Assembly (NCBI GenBank): GCA_025642075.2
Contig: JAODUO010000531.1
Location: 62,001-126,000 of the forward strand
Length of the DNA stretch: 64,000 nucleotides
Reading direction: 5' to 3'
Source of the DNA: Ridgeia piscesae
Lineage: Eukaryota > Annelida > Polychaeta > Sabellida > Siboglinidae
Position numbers and translations under genes: made by a program. Of this stretch, positions 15,128 through 25,435 are shown piece after piece. The notes beneath the pieces are model-generated. The model saw only the letters and a list, made by a program, of their open reading frames with translations. It did no database searches and was not told the origin of the DNA. How positions within the stretch are numbered: position 1 is the stretch's first letter; every line of letters begins with the position of its first letter.

Positions 15128-18100
15128 ATATATCATAATATATATTATATATTGCCATTATGTGATAAGAAATATTTTTATGCCCGAATTGGCGTTTTCA
15201 GCCATATCCGGACATATCGCCTACATGTGACAGACCATCATCCCCCAAAAACCATTTAAGCATGTTATTTCTTTGTTCTTGACTATTTTTAAGTGTCAGT
15301 AATCTCAGAATGAAGCTCATTTATTTTTATTAATCATAATTGATGACGTAATTTTTTTTACTTTTATTATTTATTAGATTTATTTATGATTTTTTGTAAT
15401 AAATAACAAGGTTTTACAAAGTGTTTCTAATCAGGAGATATTTCCATACTTTTTTATATTGTAATTATCAATGTCATTTACATATATTAGTAATTATTTT
15501 TATATCTTATTTATTATGGTTGTTTTAGTATGTTATATTTGTCATTTCTGTCAATGTCTGTCATGTGTATGTCAAGGACCACAATGGAAATAAGTGCGTG
15601 CACTTTTTGTGTTATCCGAATATTTAAATGTACCTTGTATTTATATATTATGCATATGTGTACAATGTTTTACATTTTATATTAAATAAATAAATCAATC
15701 AATCATACTATATCAATCAAAACCTGTGGTCTACACTGTATTATATACTAGTATCACTCTGCTACCAAGCCGGCAATGAAATAATGACCTGTCCCTTCTC
15801 ACATCCAACCACACCGTCCCACACTGCAGCAAGTCCTATTACACCAGTAACATTATCTCAGCCAACTTAACAAGAGCTACTGGGTAATCTGACTGGCTAT
15901 CACAGCACCACTGGCACATTCAGGTTACAGCAGACCATTCATGGACACTGCAGGACAGCACAGCACAGACACAAGCAAAACACTACATTGAAAGGAAGTG
16001 TACATTAGATACTGGGGTGCTGTTTTAACAGTTAAATTACACTGCATTCATATCTGATATTCACCAGTCTTGAAAACTAGTGTGTCATCTCCTTTGAAGG
16101 TATCTTGTGTCAAGGCAGACAAGCCAGTAGGTGACCAAGACTCAATGCTGTCATTCACCTGCTTGGTGCCTGTTGCACAGGAATACGACTCATCTTATCT
16201 TGTCACTTGTCAGAGGACCAGGACAAAATTAGTAATGTAATAGATGGATGTCTGTGAGTCAATGGTCTGGTGCTTGCTTTGTGACTAGAAGGTACTGAGT
16301 TCAAATGCTAGGCCAGTGGCCAAACCAGCTGTTTCATAACCACTGGGTACAGCTTGGCCACTCCCTTAGGCTTAGCTTCTGAGGAAGACAGCTGGAAGTA
16401 CACACGTCTCTGTCGGGTGAGACCCAAAAAGGATCTTCTACCTAGATCCCAGAGAAAGCACTACATATATACGTGCTCCATGTTGAGTGAGGACATATGC
16501 ATGGTGCTTAGCTCAGCAAAAGGACACCAGGTGGCAGGGCTAACCATAACCATAACAGGACTTTAGGACCAACTTCGATTGGCCTATTTGGGTTACTTGC
16601 GTAACCCTAACGTGGTATCCGGTTTATGGTAATTTATACTGAGCAAGCAGTACTACGATAGTAATCCAAGTGAACAGTGATGATTGTGATCACAGATAAA
16701 CCCCTTATGTAAATAAATTAAACTACCGGTAATCAGTTGTTCAGTGTGTAAATTGTGATGTTCGTCTTCTTGTCTTGGTCTTAAATTACAATACATAGAA
16801 TGTGGTGGTGACTTTAACATAGTATAATAAATGCATATTTAAATGATTGTGTCGCATAATGTTTAATTAAGTTCTTGTGTAGTAGGACCTACATTCCCAA
16901 TTGGCTGTCATTGCTAATGACGTCAGTTACTCAAGTGAATCCTCTCCAAACTGTGCTTCCCTCGGGGAGCGGCATTGAACATTCACCTTGTTTATCTAGG
17001 TCAAGAAGAGTTACATGAGCAAGTGATCTTGGATGTTCGATTGGTACTCGGGTTACTCAGGCTACTCGCGTAGCTCAATCGAAGTCGGCCTAAGTATCAG
17101 CACTATCTTTACAATTACTATTTTCTCGAAAGCAACATTATACATACGTCACCAATGATAATAATCTTTGGACTGTGGAAACTCTGTGTTATTCCCCCAC
17201 GCTTCAAGGTGTGCATGAAAATAAGCCTGTTCAACCGAGTGTTCACATTAATAATAATATTACATAATATAGGGATATGCACATGCATGCGTGCGTGCAT
17301 GTGCATGCGATTACAATTACATGGAGTCCAGTTGTGATTTGCATCAGAAGAACACTACACCGCAATGTTCAGTGCTGATGTTTCCTCACTGTAATATCAA
17401 GTCATATAGTGTAAAAAACAACTTTGTAGACAAAGATCAAACCTCTCAGGATTACTATCAAACGAATAAGGAATGAACTAGCAGATGGTGCTTCATGTGT
17501 GGCCACTGGTGTCACATGTCGCAGTAAATATCACCTGTCACAGATGTAACTTGACACGTTCTGAAAGTGCAACATGTTTAACCTTTAATGTAAGTCTCTT
17601 GAAAATTTGATGCACACCAAAAACAAAGGCACCTGTCCAAATGCTAGTGGTTCACTTCAATCAAACGACCACACGCTGGTGATGTCTTATGGAAGGATCT
17701 GAAAAGAACACTCCATATCTAAGACATCAATAATTCATTTACTAGATCTACTTTATGTGGACTTATTGTTGGTCTGTGCCGTTTCACAGAAAACCAAACA
17801 TTACAGAAATATTTTGTAGCACATCATCTTGAACCAAGTGATGCAAATTTACTGTTTGGAATCAGAACAGCGTGGAGTTCTGGGTAGTATATAAAATGTT
17901 ATCCTAATGAATATACATATATTGAAACTTCTTGCTTCATATTTATGGTTGCTGATTTGAACATAATAAAAAATATTAAGTTTTTGATTTGCTCATAATT
18001 ATTAATTAATGCTTGCCATCTTGGATTGCTCTTGAAAAAGGAACAATATTGGGAAATTCAATAATTGTTTAATTTCCTTCTTTGGATCATACTAAATCAT

Positions 18101-18168
18101 GTAAAGTCTACCAATGTTATTATCTGCAAAAACAATTACATGTATAACCAAATTTAGATGTATATATA

Positions 18169-18206
<38 letters not shown>

Positions 18207-21200
18207 TTATATATTATTATATATCATTATATATCATTAATTATGACTTGTCATGAGCAAACCAAACTGATTTCTTACATTTGGCTTTGTAAAACAAGAT
18301 CTTTTGGAAATTCCACAGATGCATCATTCTGACAACACACATACGCACACGCACACGCACACGCACACGCACACGCACACGCACACGCACACGCACACGC
18401 ACACGCACACGCACACGCACACGCATGCTGTTTATGCTGTAAAAGCACCCAACATGACATGATTGATGTGACAATGGTCAAAGGTGTCAGGTTAATTGTG
18501 ACATCTGTGAAAGATTAGTAGGAAGGATCTCATCCCAAAGGACAGACAAGAACACAGACAGCAGTCCCTGTGTCTGGCTAAGACAATTAGAAACACACAG
18601 GCCTTGTAAATCGAATAGTCACAACTGTAGGCAACTGACTGTGCAACAATCAGGCCAACCCAGTCTCCAGAGACAACGGGAGGGAGATGTGGGAAGTGGT
18701 GAGCCTGGGATACATGCAGAAGGGCAGGAGGAGGGAGAGACACATAGGAAGAAGAATACAGTTTGCTGATACCATAATGTGATTTATCAAAGTGCTTCCT
18801 ACTCATTGCCCAGTTCTCCAGAAAACACACTGACTTGTCAGTTGACCAGTTTTCTTGTATTTTCGATATTATTCTGTTATTGCAGTGTTTCTGCTGAGTA
18901 AAATTATCCACAGGGTGTTAAGGTGAGCTGAGCAAGTGTTGAAGGCGTGGTGTGATCCTACGAGGATCTCACCCCTGGAACTATGTTTAAAACTAGCTTC
19001 CAAATGGTGCATTATGAAGTGTGTTTTAACGTATTGCCTGGCACATAGTGGGGGAAGAAATAAGAAATTACAAGTTAGCACGTAAACATATTTGTTACTT
19101 GTAAGTATTCAGCAAGGACACATAGCATATTTCACCATATTTTGGGCTGGGTGGCTTACAAAAACAGTGAGGTGGCCCACCTTGCTTGTCATATAGCAGG
19201 GGAAACACTGTTAGTAATGTTACTTTTATATTGTTTGGACTTTGGTGGAAGATTCTAGCATTATCAATTGATGACATCAAACTACCATATGAAATAACAG
19301 TTTAGCTGAAGAAAACATTTCAAAACTTGTTCACTGGTATGCTATCCAACACTACTAACAGTGATCATAACTGCAACTAAATAAGAAGAGGTGACCTACC
19401 GTCTGACCCAGACAGGGTCTTCTTCCACCAATTCAGGCTGTCCAGGCATTCCCTCTGGCTGCGCTGTCTTGCTCCTCTCGATGGCAGACTGGATGTCACG
19501 GATGGCCGAATCCAAGGCCCGTCTGCGGCGCCCAAACGTCTCCTCATGGTATGGCGAGGGAGGACCATTGCCATCAGCCATCTGCTGTTGTAGGTCTATG
19601 TCGGCCTTGCAGCGTTGCTTCAGTATGTCGGCTGGCTGTGGCATGGCGTCGTGGGCTAACGTTTCCTCGACGTCGCTTGTCTGACTGCTAGAGAGGCCAT
19701 CCTCGACAGCCGGCATTCCGCTGAGCGACGATGACTTTCCTTCCTCCGAGATGACACTCTCCACCTCTGCGCTGTCACACTCGGTTGCCTCCGGGGACAG
19801 CGTGAACTGCTTGTGTTCGTCGCTCTGCGCTTGGTCACTGCTGCCAGTCAGCGATATCTCCGTCAGTAAGTCCTCGTTGAGCATCCCGGCGACAAGACCA
19901 TTGCTAGGTGGCACCCCGGGTTGTCTGGTCTGCTTCGCAGGGGACGTTTCACGACTCATGTCGAGAGGATACCCAGCCTGCCCGTCAACAGCGGCATCCG
20001 GATGGTTGACCGAATTGTTCGAGTACGCGAGCCTCATTCCAACATACGAACTGCCTTGCTGGATGCGTGCATACTTCACGTAATCGTATTCGTTCTCAAC
20101 ATCGATGCTCTGTTCAAGTGATGCAAGGTCCAAACCTGCATCGTCCATCCTCCTGTCTATTCCATCAGTGCTCACTAATGGTGGCACTGAACCATTCTGA
20201 CATTGCTGGTCGAAGAATTTCTGTGCACTAATGACAGAGGCATCTAGTGGCTGTTCATCGCGCTCTGAACTCGAACTGTCGCGGTCCATGAACTCGGCAA
20301 CGGCATCTGGCAGTCGGCGTGCCAGCCCAGGCGACTTCTTCTTCATCTTGGGCATGTTAGCTTGTACTAGCATGTTACTGGTGAGGAGGGAAGCAACGGC
20401 CGGGGCCTCGCCATAGTTCTTTACCTCATTCACATTCGGTATGTTATTTCTGATCTCAAGACTGTTACGTTTCTTCAGTGTAGTTTCTCTTGACGATGCG
20501 ACTTCCTCGTCGGGGCTCCGCAGCAGTAAATCGGTCTTACTAAAGTCGCCGTCGGAGACATTACCGGACATCGACACCAGGGGATGCTGCTGGTGACCTG
20601 TGACCTGCTGGCCGGGTATCACGGCGTCACGTTCGCTGGATTTCCACGTGCCGTTCTCCTGCAAAGGACCATGGGAAGGACGATCACTGTAGGGAGCATA
20701 GGTGTTAGTAGCGTTGTTAGTAGCACTGCACATCCCTCCACCACTACTGCACCCACTGCCACTGATGTTAGTAGCACACACGTCATCACAACAGTTCTTG
20801 TCCGCCTCACACAACATCTTAGTTCGTCGCTTCATCGTGCCTGTATTCACCTCATCTGTCTCGTCGCCCACTGCCATGTCAACGTTATCGTATCCTGGCG
20901 ACAGTACTGGCCGTGGTTCCAGATCATCATCCAAGCGGCTATCGAAATCAGCCGAGTCTGCAAACTCGTTCTGCGGTGAAATGCTGCTCTCAGACAGACT
21001 GTCGCGACGGTACCGGATCCCAATGGACTCTGGGTTGTCCAGAATGATGTTCTGGAAGGACAGACTACTTACGTCACTGGCGCGACACGAACCCCCATCC
21101 CCAAAGTTCACCTCCAAACTTACGTTGTCGTCGATAAACTCCGACAGGTTGTCATTGACCTCATCTAGGTCATCGGCAGCCGCTGCGCCCAGAAAGTCGG

Positions 21201-21321
21201 GGTCGTCATTTTCGTCGGGTCCATCATCAAACTGTTCTACCTTAGCTCTGTCGTCCAGTGGCTCGCCAGATCCCAGGGAGGCGGCACAGACTTTCTCAAC
21301 TATTTCCTCTGCCAGTGACAT
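447..21321 (-). CDS. APBA1: X11/Mint/APBA adaptor protein gene (3' part beyond window)
   Basis: Scaffold protein of presynaptic and Golgi trafficking. In the family the PTB binds the cytoplasmic tail of amyloid precursor-like proteins, two C-terminal PDZ domains bind channels and adhesion proteins, and N-terminal segments bind Munc18 and CASK. Coding exons on the minus strand: 21321-19400, 10619-10513, 9727-9644, 8066-7575, 4743-4631, 3611-3581, 598-447. All junction phases close, giving about 967 residues in the window. Diagnostic segments are [18 protein letters not shown] (about residues 602-619), then PVWVRR (636-641), matching the Mint1 helix plus its PIWVMR CASK-binding motif, and the PTB start with RYLGSTQL and [13 protein letters not shown]. 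The rest is acidic or low complexity. The remaining PTB and both PDZ exons must lie to the left. I use the symbol for the vertebrate paralogue with a CASK motif; a single invertebrate pro-orthologue is likely. Confidence 0.93.
907..1105 (+). repeat. (GT)n / (TGTGCG) / (TGTCTGCG) compound microsatellite
   Basis: TG-rich tract changing from TGTC/TGTG to TGCG and then GTCTGCGT units. The open frames seen here on both strands are artefacts of the repeat. Lies in the Mint PTB-side intron. Confidence 0.95.
1554..3190. repeat. 43-44 bp minisatellite, about 37 copies
   Basis: Tandem array with core words gtacaaggacattggttag and ttcctactacaactggcac, highly homogeneous except at the right end. It fills half of the Mint intron between the microexon (3581) and the PTB exon (598). 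Read on the gene's (minus) strand every unit contains aactaac, then a T-rich tract, then gtgccag, i.e. a branch-point and acceptor look-alike. At its left edge a good minus-strand donor sits at 1515-1510 (catcctg|gtaagt). Confidence 0.95.
3191..3580. other. Mint intron, no gene seen
   Basis: Unique AT-rich sequence between the large minisatellite and the microexon donor. No coding signal on either strand. Confidence 0.5.
3581..3611 (-). CDS. APBA1: Mint 31-nt microexon
   Basis: Polypyrimidine-rich acceptor gttgttgttgtag (AG 3613-3612) and donor GGGAAG|GTAAGG (3580). The 31 nt encode [10 protein letters not shown] plus one base. Phase 0 in and phase 1 out is exactly what is needed to link the exon ending CAG at 4631 to the PTB exon that starts TG TTG at 598. 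Joining those two directly would produce an immediate TGA. Found by phase logic, not by homology. Confidence 0.7.
3930..4140. repeat. (AT)n followed by (TG/TGCG)n microsatellite
   Basis: An AT run at about 3932-3976, then TGTG/TGCG/ATGCATGC sequence to 4140. Intronic in Mint, between exon 5 and the microexon. Confidence 0.9.
4631..4743 (-). CDS. APBA1: Mint linker exon 5, with acceptor in a minisatellite
   Basis: 113 nt. Encodes [18 protein letters not shown] followed by a Pro/Ser segment ending PPVNRSSQ. Strong donor CCCAG|GTGAGT at 4630. The acceptor tgtag (4745-4744) is the last copy of a tandem array made from this same junction (4744-5110). The opening YDSEDEE echoes the YDSDDES that opens the previous exon, suggesting an old segment duplication. 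Confidence 0.78.
4744..5110. repeat. 26-bp minisatellite built from Mint exon 5 acceptor
   Basis: About 13 units with the plus-strand core gagtcaactctacaacca and cgacctca. On the minus strand each unit reads gttgtag|AGTTGACTCTGAGG, nearly the same as the true junction gttgtag|AGTATGACTCTGAGG at 4745. The array is thus a tandem amplification of the acceptor plus the first ~14 exon bases, lying immediately upstream of the real site. Confidence 0.85.
5196..5475. repeat. ~27-30 bp minisatellite
   Basis: Tandem units with core cgtcctctcatcgccatact followed by ctacaa or ctacaacaa. Related in its 'actctacaac' word to the neighbouring 26-bp array. Intronic in Mint; open frames across it are repeat artefacts. 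Confidence 0.9.
5626..5768 (+). repeat. (GTGTGC)n microsatellite
   Basis: TG/TGCG/TGCATG compound microsatellite in the Mint intron. Confidence 0.95.
6541..6706. repeat. 12-bp tandem repeat (tactgtagtaca)
   Basis: About 13 near-perfect 12-bp units. Because 12 is a multiple of three, frames stay open on both strands. The unit is close to palindromic (TGTAGTACA/TACTGTA), so single strands could fold. Confidence 0.95.
6824..7092. repeat. cagcaca/gtacaacaca tandem repeat
   Basis: Degenerate array of cagtacaacacac(aa/ag)cagcac units, some with an added agtgcagcac. The Cys/Val- and His/Thr-rich open frames across it are not believable genes. Confidence 0.9.
7575..8066 (-). CDS. APBA1: Mint linker exon 4 (Ser/Arg-rich)
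   Basis: 492 nt. Acceptor ttctttctag at 8068-8067. The exon opens [12 protein letters not shown], then a basic stretch [11 protein letters not shown], then Ser/Gln/Arg-rich low complexity. The donor chosen is GACGGAG|GTACAC at 7574, which gives the phase 1 needed by the next exon. An alternative donor AAG|GTGAAC 28 nt upstream would give phase 0 and not fit. No known domain recognised. Confidence 0.82.
8790..8960. repeat. ~29 bp repeat, 3-4 copies
   Basis: The words gggtgacc(tt)aatagtg and aggtcttcccga recur three times, then decay. Unique AT-rich intronic sequence with no gene flanks it between Mint exons 4 and 3 (8100-9640). Confidence 0.8.
9644..9727 (-). CDS. APBA1: Mint linker exon 3
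   Basis: 84 nt. Acceptor tttgtcag at 9729-9728, donor AAAAG|GTTAGT at 9643. Encodes [20 protein letters not shown] and then KAYRAPK. Phase is 1 in, 1 out, joining both neighbours in frame. The flanking introns are 785 and 1577 bp. Confidence 0.85.
10513..10619 (-). CDS. APBA1: Mint linker exon 2
   Basis: 107 nt. The acceptor (gcttcaacag, AG 10621-10620) leaves one base that completes the Arg codon of the previous exon. The exon encodes a charged segment beginning [20 protein letters not shown] and ending REREAEK, probably helical. Donor AAAG|GTGAGA at 10512. Phase is 2 in, 1 out. Confidence 0.85.
10822..10870. repeat. (AT)n microsatellite
   Basis: Pure TA run in the 8.8-kb Mint intron, just upstream of linker exon 2 with respect to the gene. 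Confidence 0.97.
11508..11870. repeat. Long (AC)n microsatellite with AACAC interruptions
   Basis: Some 360 bp of CA repeat broken by aacac and aaacac units, in the long Mint intron. From 11871 to 13140 nothing else is evident apart from AT-rich sequence. Confidence 0.97.
12950..13135 (+). mobile_element. Possible 3' end of a non-LTR element
   Basis: An AT-rich segment ends tggctctgaaataaaac followed by the short tail (attc)n at 13120-13135. A polyadenylation-like word plus a 4-bp microsatellite tail is the usual look of a LINE or SINE 3' end. No reverse transcriptase sequence is attached. Weak call. Confidence 0.3.
13146..13305. repeat. 20-bp tandem repeat, 8 copies
   Basis: Units of acatatgacactgccagtaa, nearly perfect. 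Intronic in Mint. Confidence 0.95.
13735..14060. repeat. Degenerate accactgtactga repeat
   Basis: About 20 loosely conserved 15-20 bp units of the type 'ctgaccaccactgtac'. Intronic. The region from 14060 to 15030 shows nothing further that I can name. Confidence 0.85.
15036..15150. repeat. (AT)n microsatellite, interrupted
   Basis: Two TA runs flank an AT-rich spacer containing ttatacattatatataaaa. Strong cruciform potential. Confidence 0.93.
15480..15710 (+). mobile_element. Possible non-LTR 3' tail
   Basis: Contains caaggaccacaatggaaata, a word common in 3' ends of invertebrate LINEs, and closes with ttaaataaataaatcaatca. No coding part is attached. Tentative. Confidence 0.35.
16240..16505 (+). 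mobile_element. Possible tRNA-derived SINE fragment
   Basis: A box B-like word gagttcaaatgc (16299-16310) lies downstream of a weak box A-like region. The body is not related to the two clearer SINEs at 51.5 and 63.4 kb. It abuts the inverted-repeat element that starts at 16562. Confidence 0.3.
16559..17098. mobile_element. MITE-like element with ~18-bp terminal inverted repeats
   Basis: The left end reads actttaggaccaacttcg then attggcc. The right end reads the complement of acttaggccgacttcg then attgagc. The ends match over about 18 bases, with a further gggttac-type word repeated inside both. Length about 540 bp, no coding capacity. The target-site duplication is not clear because the matching sequence runs to the edge on both sides. 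Confidence 0.6.
18158..18236. repeat. (AT)n with tatcattatat units
   Basis: TA run followed by three attatatatcatt units. Intronic in Mint. Confidence 0.9.
18339..18425. repeat. (ACGCAC)n microsatellite
   Basis: About 14 perfect 6-bp units. Alternating purine-pyrimidine, hence potential Z-DNA. The ORFs across it encode (VR)n or (AC)n and are spurious. Confidence 0.96.
18915..19225 (+). mobile_element. Interspersed ~300-bp repeat, copy 1
   Basis: Shares order and words with 27240-27545: gtgttaaggtgagctgag, acctggaactat...aaa, cttccaaatggtgcat, gaagtgtgtttaac, and the ending cccacct...catagcagg(g/a)gaaacactg. Diverged by perhaps a quarter. No coding capacity and no clear terminal repeats. Family unknown. 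Confidence 0.6.
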
Positions 21322-21376
21322 TGTCGTGACTGCCACACATGCCAGGGACGTTGGCTTCACACCTCACTGCTGCCAC
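19400..21376 (-). CDS. APBA1: Mint first coding exon (640 codons plus short 5' UTR)
   Basis: A long open exon is preceded by an acceptor (ttcctgcag, AG at 21378-21377), so a 5' non-coding exon lies further upstream. Two in-frame ATGs occur, at 21360 and 21321. I prefer 21321 ([11 protein letters not shown]), because the 13 residues before it are not obviously constrained. The N-terminal 100 residues are strongly acidic. A YVKYARI segment and a Ser/Asp-rich middle follow, and a basic [13 protein letters not shown] patch lies near residue 335. The exon ends in the CASK-binding motif; the donor CG|GTAGGT splits an Arg codon. I could not place the Munc18-interacting segment with confidence. Confidence 0.9.
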
Positions 21377-22900
21377 CTGCAGGAACAACACAACACTAGT
21401 AATTAAAATTACTTTCGTCACACACAGGCTACGAGACTCAATCTCATCCTGGAGAATTAAAATTGTTAACATGACTAGTAGTGTACACAATTGTTGACAA
21501 TGGTAGTTTATCAACAAATTAATTGCTCTGTAATTACTGTACTCATGTTCTGACTGCACCCATGAAAGATGTGCTTAAATCATAATTTAAACTGTATACA
21601 GAAACGTTATACTGCTTATTGCTTTCAGTTGCTGAGATAAACTTTACATTAGACAAATAATAAAAAAAAATAAAAAAATAAAGAATGTATAATTTATAGT
21701 TGGACATTTTTCAACGTAGTACATTTCAGGCGTTGATTTGGTGAAATAGTTACACAGATAGTCCATCTTTCATGAAGACTGAACTAAAAACATCACACTG
21801 GTTATTTTTGTTCCTTCCGTCTGAACACATTTGAATGATACTTAAGTCCTAATTAAATATTTTAAGTTACAGTAAATAACATAGTTTATATCTTAGTGAT
21901 TTTATATCTCAGCATTTTCATGTCTACTGTGTCCTAGTGATACTAGACTGGTTTTGTTTTAGTTAATGTCATATTACCAAAACTGGCATGTTGCCACAAT
22001 TTATAACTACACAAACCAGACTCTCCTATATGCGAGTTACATTCACCTTAAAAGAAACTAATCTTCAATACTTCTAATATGTCACTCGTACAAGGAGAAT
22101 GTTGCATGACAGACAACCATGAAATGTCTTCAAGACGAGATTACTTACAAACTTCAACCATTATTCATGACTTTTAGTGTTAAATAAAATATACACGTGT
22201 AACAAGAAACATCTGTGGCCTGAAATGCAAACCCACCCACAACACATCATGGCACCCAATACCTGGAGGATGACTAAATCTCTAAGTTATAACATCACCA
22301 CTTCACATCACCAGCCAGAAATAAATTGTTCCCAATGTCCCATTTTTTGGACACCTGTTGTTTGTATGTGCCCAAATGCATACATAATAACAGTGACTAT
22401 GTCTTCTGACACCAACAATTACTATTGTTGTGCATTGTTTTTTGACAGCTGTGAACTGCGTTATTTTGTTCGCGTCTGAGCACAGTTCTTACTGTAAATA
22501 AATTTTAAAACATGCATGTTCACACCTAACGCCTACTCAGGTGATACTACTGAAACTTCTACTCAACGATCAACTGATCTGACAATCAACTTTCAAGAAG
22601 ACAGGCAACACTGCTGCTTCTGGACTTACCCAAATGGTACATCAGAGACAGAACAGTCTATCTTTTTTATCCACTGATCCCTCAGTAAGGGGCAATAAAC
22701 TACTCCTACCCCATGTCAAATGGGAGCTGTTAGTTCCCTTGCAAGTGACACAGGCTCAAAGACACCTGTTTGGTGAATTCGGGAACCAATACCTCTAAGA
22801 GTTTAGACTATAAAACACACACAGCAAGGTGGACTGAATAAAACTACTTAAACGTTGAACTAAATAGGCAGCTGACAGAGCAGATCCTGCTTCTCTCAAC
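21377..22900. other. Mint 5' intron / upstream sequence
   Basis: Begins at the acceptor of the first coding exon. AT-rich unique sequence with no coding signal that I can support. A 5' non-coding exon must exist further upstream. Confidence 0.5.
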
Positions 22901-22901
22901 A

Positions 22902-23932
22902 GCAGCTGACACAATAACTACCTCACTGATACTGAGTGCATCTGACTCAGTAACTACCTCACTGATACTGAGTGCATCTGACACAATAACTACCTCACTG
23001 ATACTGAGTGCATCTGACACAACAACTACCTCACTGATACTGAGTGCATCTGACACAAGAACTACCTCACTGATACTGAGTGCATCCGACACAACAACTA
23101 CCTCACTGATACTGAGTGCATCTGACACAACAACTACCTCACTGATACTGAGTGCATCCGACACAACAACTACCTCACTGATACTGAGTGCATCTGACAC
23201 AACAACTACCTCACTGATACTGAGTGCATCTGACACAACAACTACCTCACTGATACTGAGTGCATCTGACACAATAACTACCTCACTGATACTGAGTGCA
23301 TCTGACACAACAACTACCTCACTGATACTGAGTGCATCTGACACAACAACTACCTCACTGATAATGAGTGCATCTGACACAATAACTACCTCACTGATAC
23401 TGAGTGCATCTGACACAACTACCTCACTGATAATGAGTGCATCTGACACAATAACTACCTCACTGATACTGAGTGCATCTGACACAATAACTACCTCACT
23501 GATACTGAGTGCATCTGACACAACTACCTCACTGATACTGAGTGCATCTGACTCAATAACTACCTCACTGATACTGAGTGCATCTGACACAACAACTACC
23601 TCACTGATACTGAGTGCATCTGACACAACAACTACCTCACTGATAATGAGTGCATCTGACACAACTACCTCACTGATACTGAGTGCATCTGACTCAACAA
23701 CTACCTCACTGATACTGAGTGCATCTGACACAATAACTACCTCACTGATACTGAGTGCATCTGACACAATAACTACCTCACTGATACTGAGTGCATCTGA
23801 CACAACAACTACCTCACTGATACTGAGTGCATTTGACACAATAACTACCTCACTGATACTGAGTGCATTTGACACAATAACTACCTCACTGATACTGAGT
23901 GCATCCGACACAATAACTACCTCACTGAGGGT
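22902..23932. repeat. 33-bp (some 30-bp) minisatellite, about 31 copies
   Basis: Unit core ctcactgatactgagtgcat then ctgacacaataactac. The period is 33, or 30 when one codon-length unit (ata or aca) is missing, so no unit shifts frame and long open frames persist on both strands (over 200 codons on plus, over 350 on minus). No acceptor, Kozak or homology argues for translation. Placed in Mint 5' intronic or intergenic DNA. Confidence 0.95.
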
Positions 23933-23994
23933 GCATCTGCATGATCATGACCAGAATATGGACATGGAACCAAGTACATTTTCAGGAGTATAAC

Positions 23995-25030
23995 TACAAA
24001 TTGTTCCAAGAATCCGAGTAGAGTCTTCAAGTACAAGGACATTTCCATGAGTACAGGTACATTGTCATGCTGCAGTATTTTATAGTTTTCTCCTATTTGT
24101 CTCAGCTTTGTGATGTGTGCAATTATCTGCCATTACGACATGCTAGCTCACTCTTGATGCAGTCAGGCTTATGCAGAATGCAGAGTGTTAGATCTATCTG
24201 GATATTTAAGCAGTCTTACTAGGATATTGCACTGACAGTTCATTTCAAAACATCCTTCTCTAGAGTCAGTGATTCCACTATTGGTGCCATTTGTACCCAT
24301 TGTGTGGGGTTAGTTACCTTCCACTTGCAGTCGGTATCAGGTTTCAAATCCCAGTTCTTTCGATTGACTGTCCGACACTACCGTCAATCTCACTGACATG
24401 TCAGCATGTCACATGTCATTGTGAAAGATATGTCAGTCTGACACTGACAGTACTATGCAACCACATACCTGACTGACATGTCACTTACCACTGTGGAAGT
24501 TATGCCAGACAATCTGATAGTACAATCCCACAACCAACCTCACTAACATGTTATACCTATAACACTGAAAACCATGCCAGTCTCGCAGTAGTGCTTCTAC
24601 CAAAACCTGAACGACCTTTCAACTTTCATCCACGACACATGATGTCCCATCCAGTACAATGACATCATGCCAGGGCCGAGCTATTCCACATCTCACTGTC
24701 CTGACCATGTTTAATTAGACTGCTCATAAGAATCAATATGTCTGCCTTGTACTGTGGCCACTGACATTGTTAATGTACACACAGTGGCCCTACACGGTTC
24801 ACATTGACACCACCACAGCCCTGGCTGTCACTCCACAGCACCCACCACTATTGACTTTCCAACCTGTGGCCTCGTCAACGTTTTCTCAGATTATTTACAA
24901 CAATAATACAAAGAAGAATATTGATGCAGTAAATCTGTTCATAATGGTCACTGTTGTGTGTGTAACATTACCATTACAATAAAAAAATATTTTATGATAA
25001 ATTATTTATTTCTATTATCAATACATATAC
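23995..25030. other. No gene seen
   Basis: Mixed-composition sequence with scattered actgacatgtca words between 24370 and 24560 but no ordered array. No coding signal. Confidence 0.4.
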
Positions 25031-25149
25031 ATTATGATAGTGTAACAATTTTATTAATACTATTGTTATGTCATTATTATATTGTTTTACATTTTTAAGT
25101 ATTTTACATTTACAAAATTATTTATATCCATATGTATACAGTGTACATT

Positions 25150-25435
25150 CATTTATCAGTATTATTGCATTGTTATGGAATTATTTGCTTATTATGTATT
25201 TGTTATAATTAACAGGTCATTTTTTTCTTCTTTATTTTTTTAAATGCTACATTATTTAATACTATATTAATTTTAGTTATTTAAATACTGTACATACACA
25301 TGTTTATATATATGTATTCTTCTTATTGTATAACATTTTCTTTTTGATATATTGTAATGTGTAGTAAAACATTGTGAAGCGCCATGAACAATTATGGACG
25401 TGGCACTATATGAAATCAAATATATTATTTATTAT
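25150..25435 (+). mobile_element. Interspersed repeat with 'gtgaagcgcc...gtggcactatat' end, copy 1
   Basis: Shares tacattnatttatca, ttgttatggaatt, aacaggtcatt, cttcttattgta, ttgtgaagc(g/a)cc and caattatgga(c/t)gtggcac with the segments at 28.5-28.75 kb (opposite strand) and 29.05-29.28 kb (same strand). The last part resembles the 3' end of a LINE-SINE family. No coding part. Confidence 0.6.

Noticed and set aside
19391..21406. Plus-strand ORFs antisense to the Mint first coding exon (up to 234 codons)
   Set aside because: Shadow frames of a GC-rich coding exon; the minus-strand frame alone has homology and phase-consistent splicing.
22844..23911. 355-codon minus-strand and 209-codon plus-strand ORFs
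   Set aside because: Both are translations of a 33-bp satellite whose unit is divisible by three; no start context, splice sites or homology.
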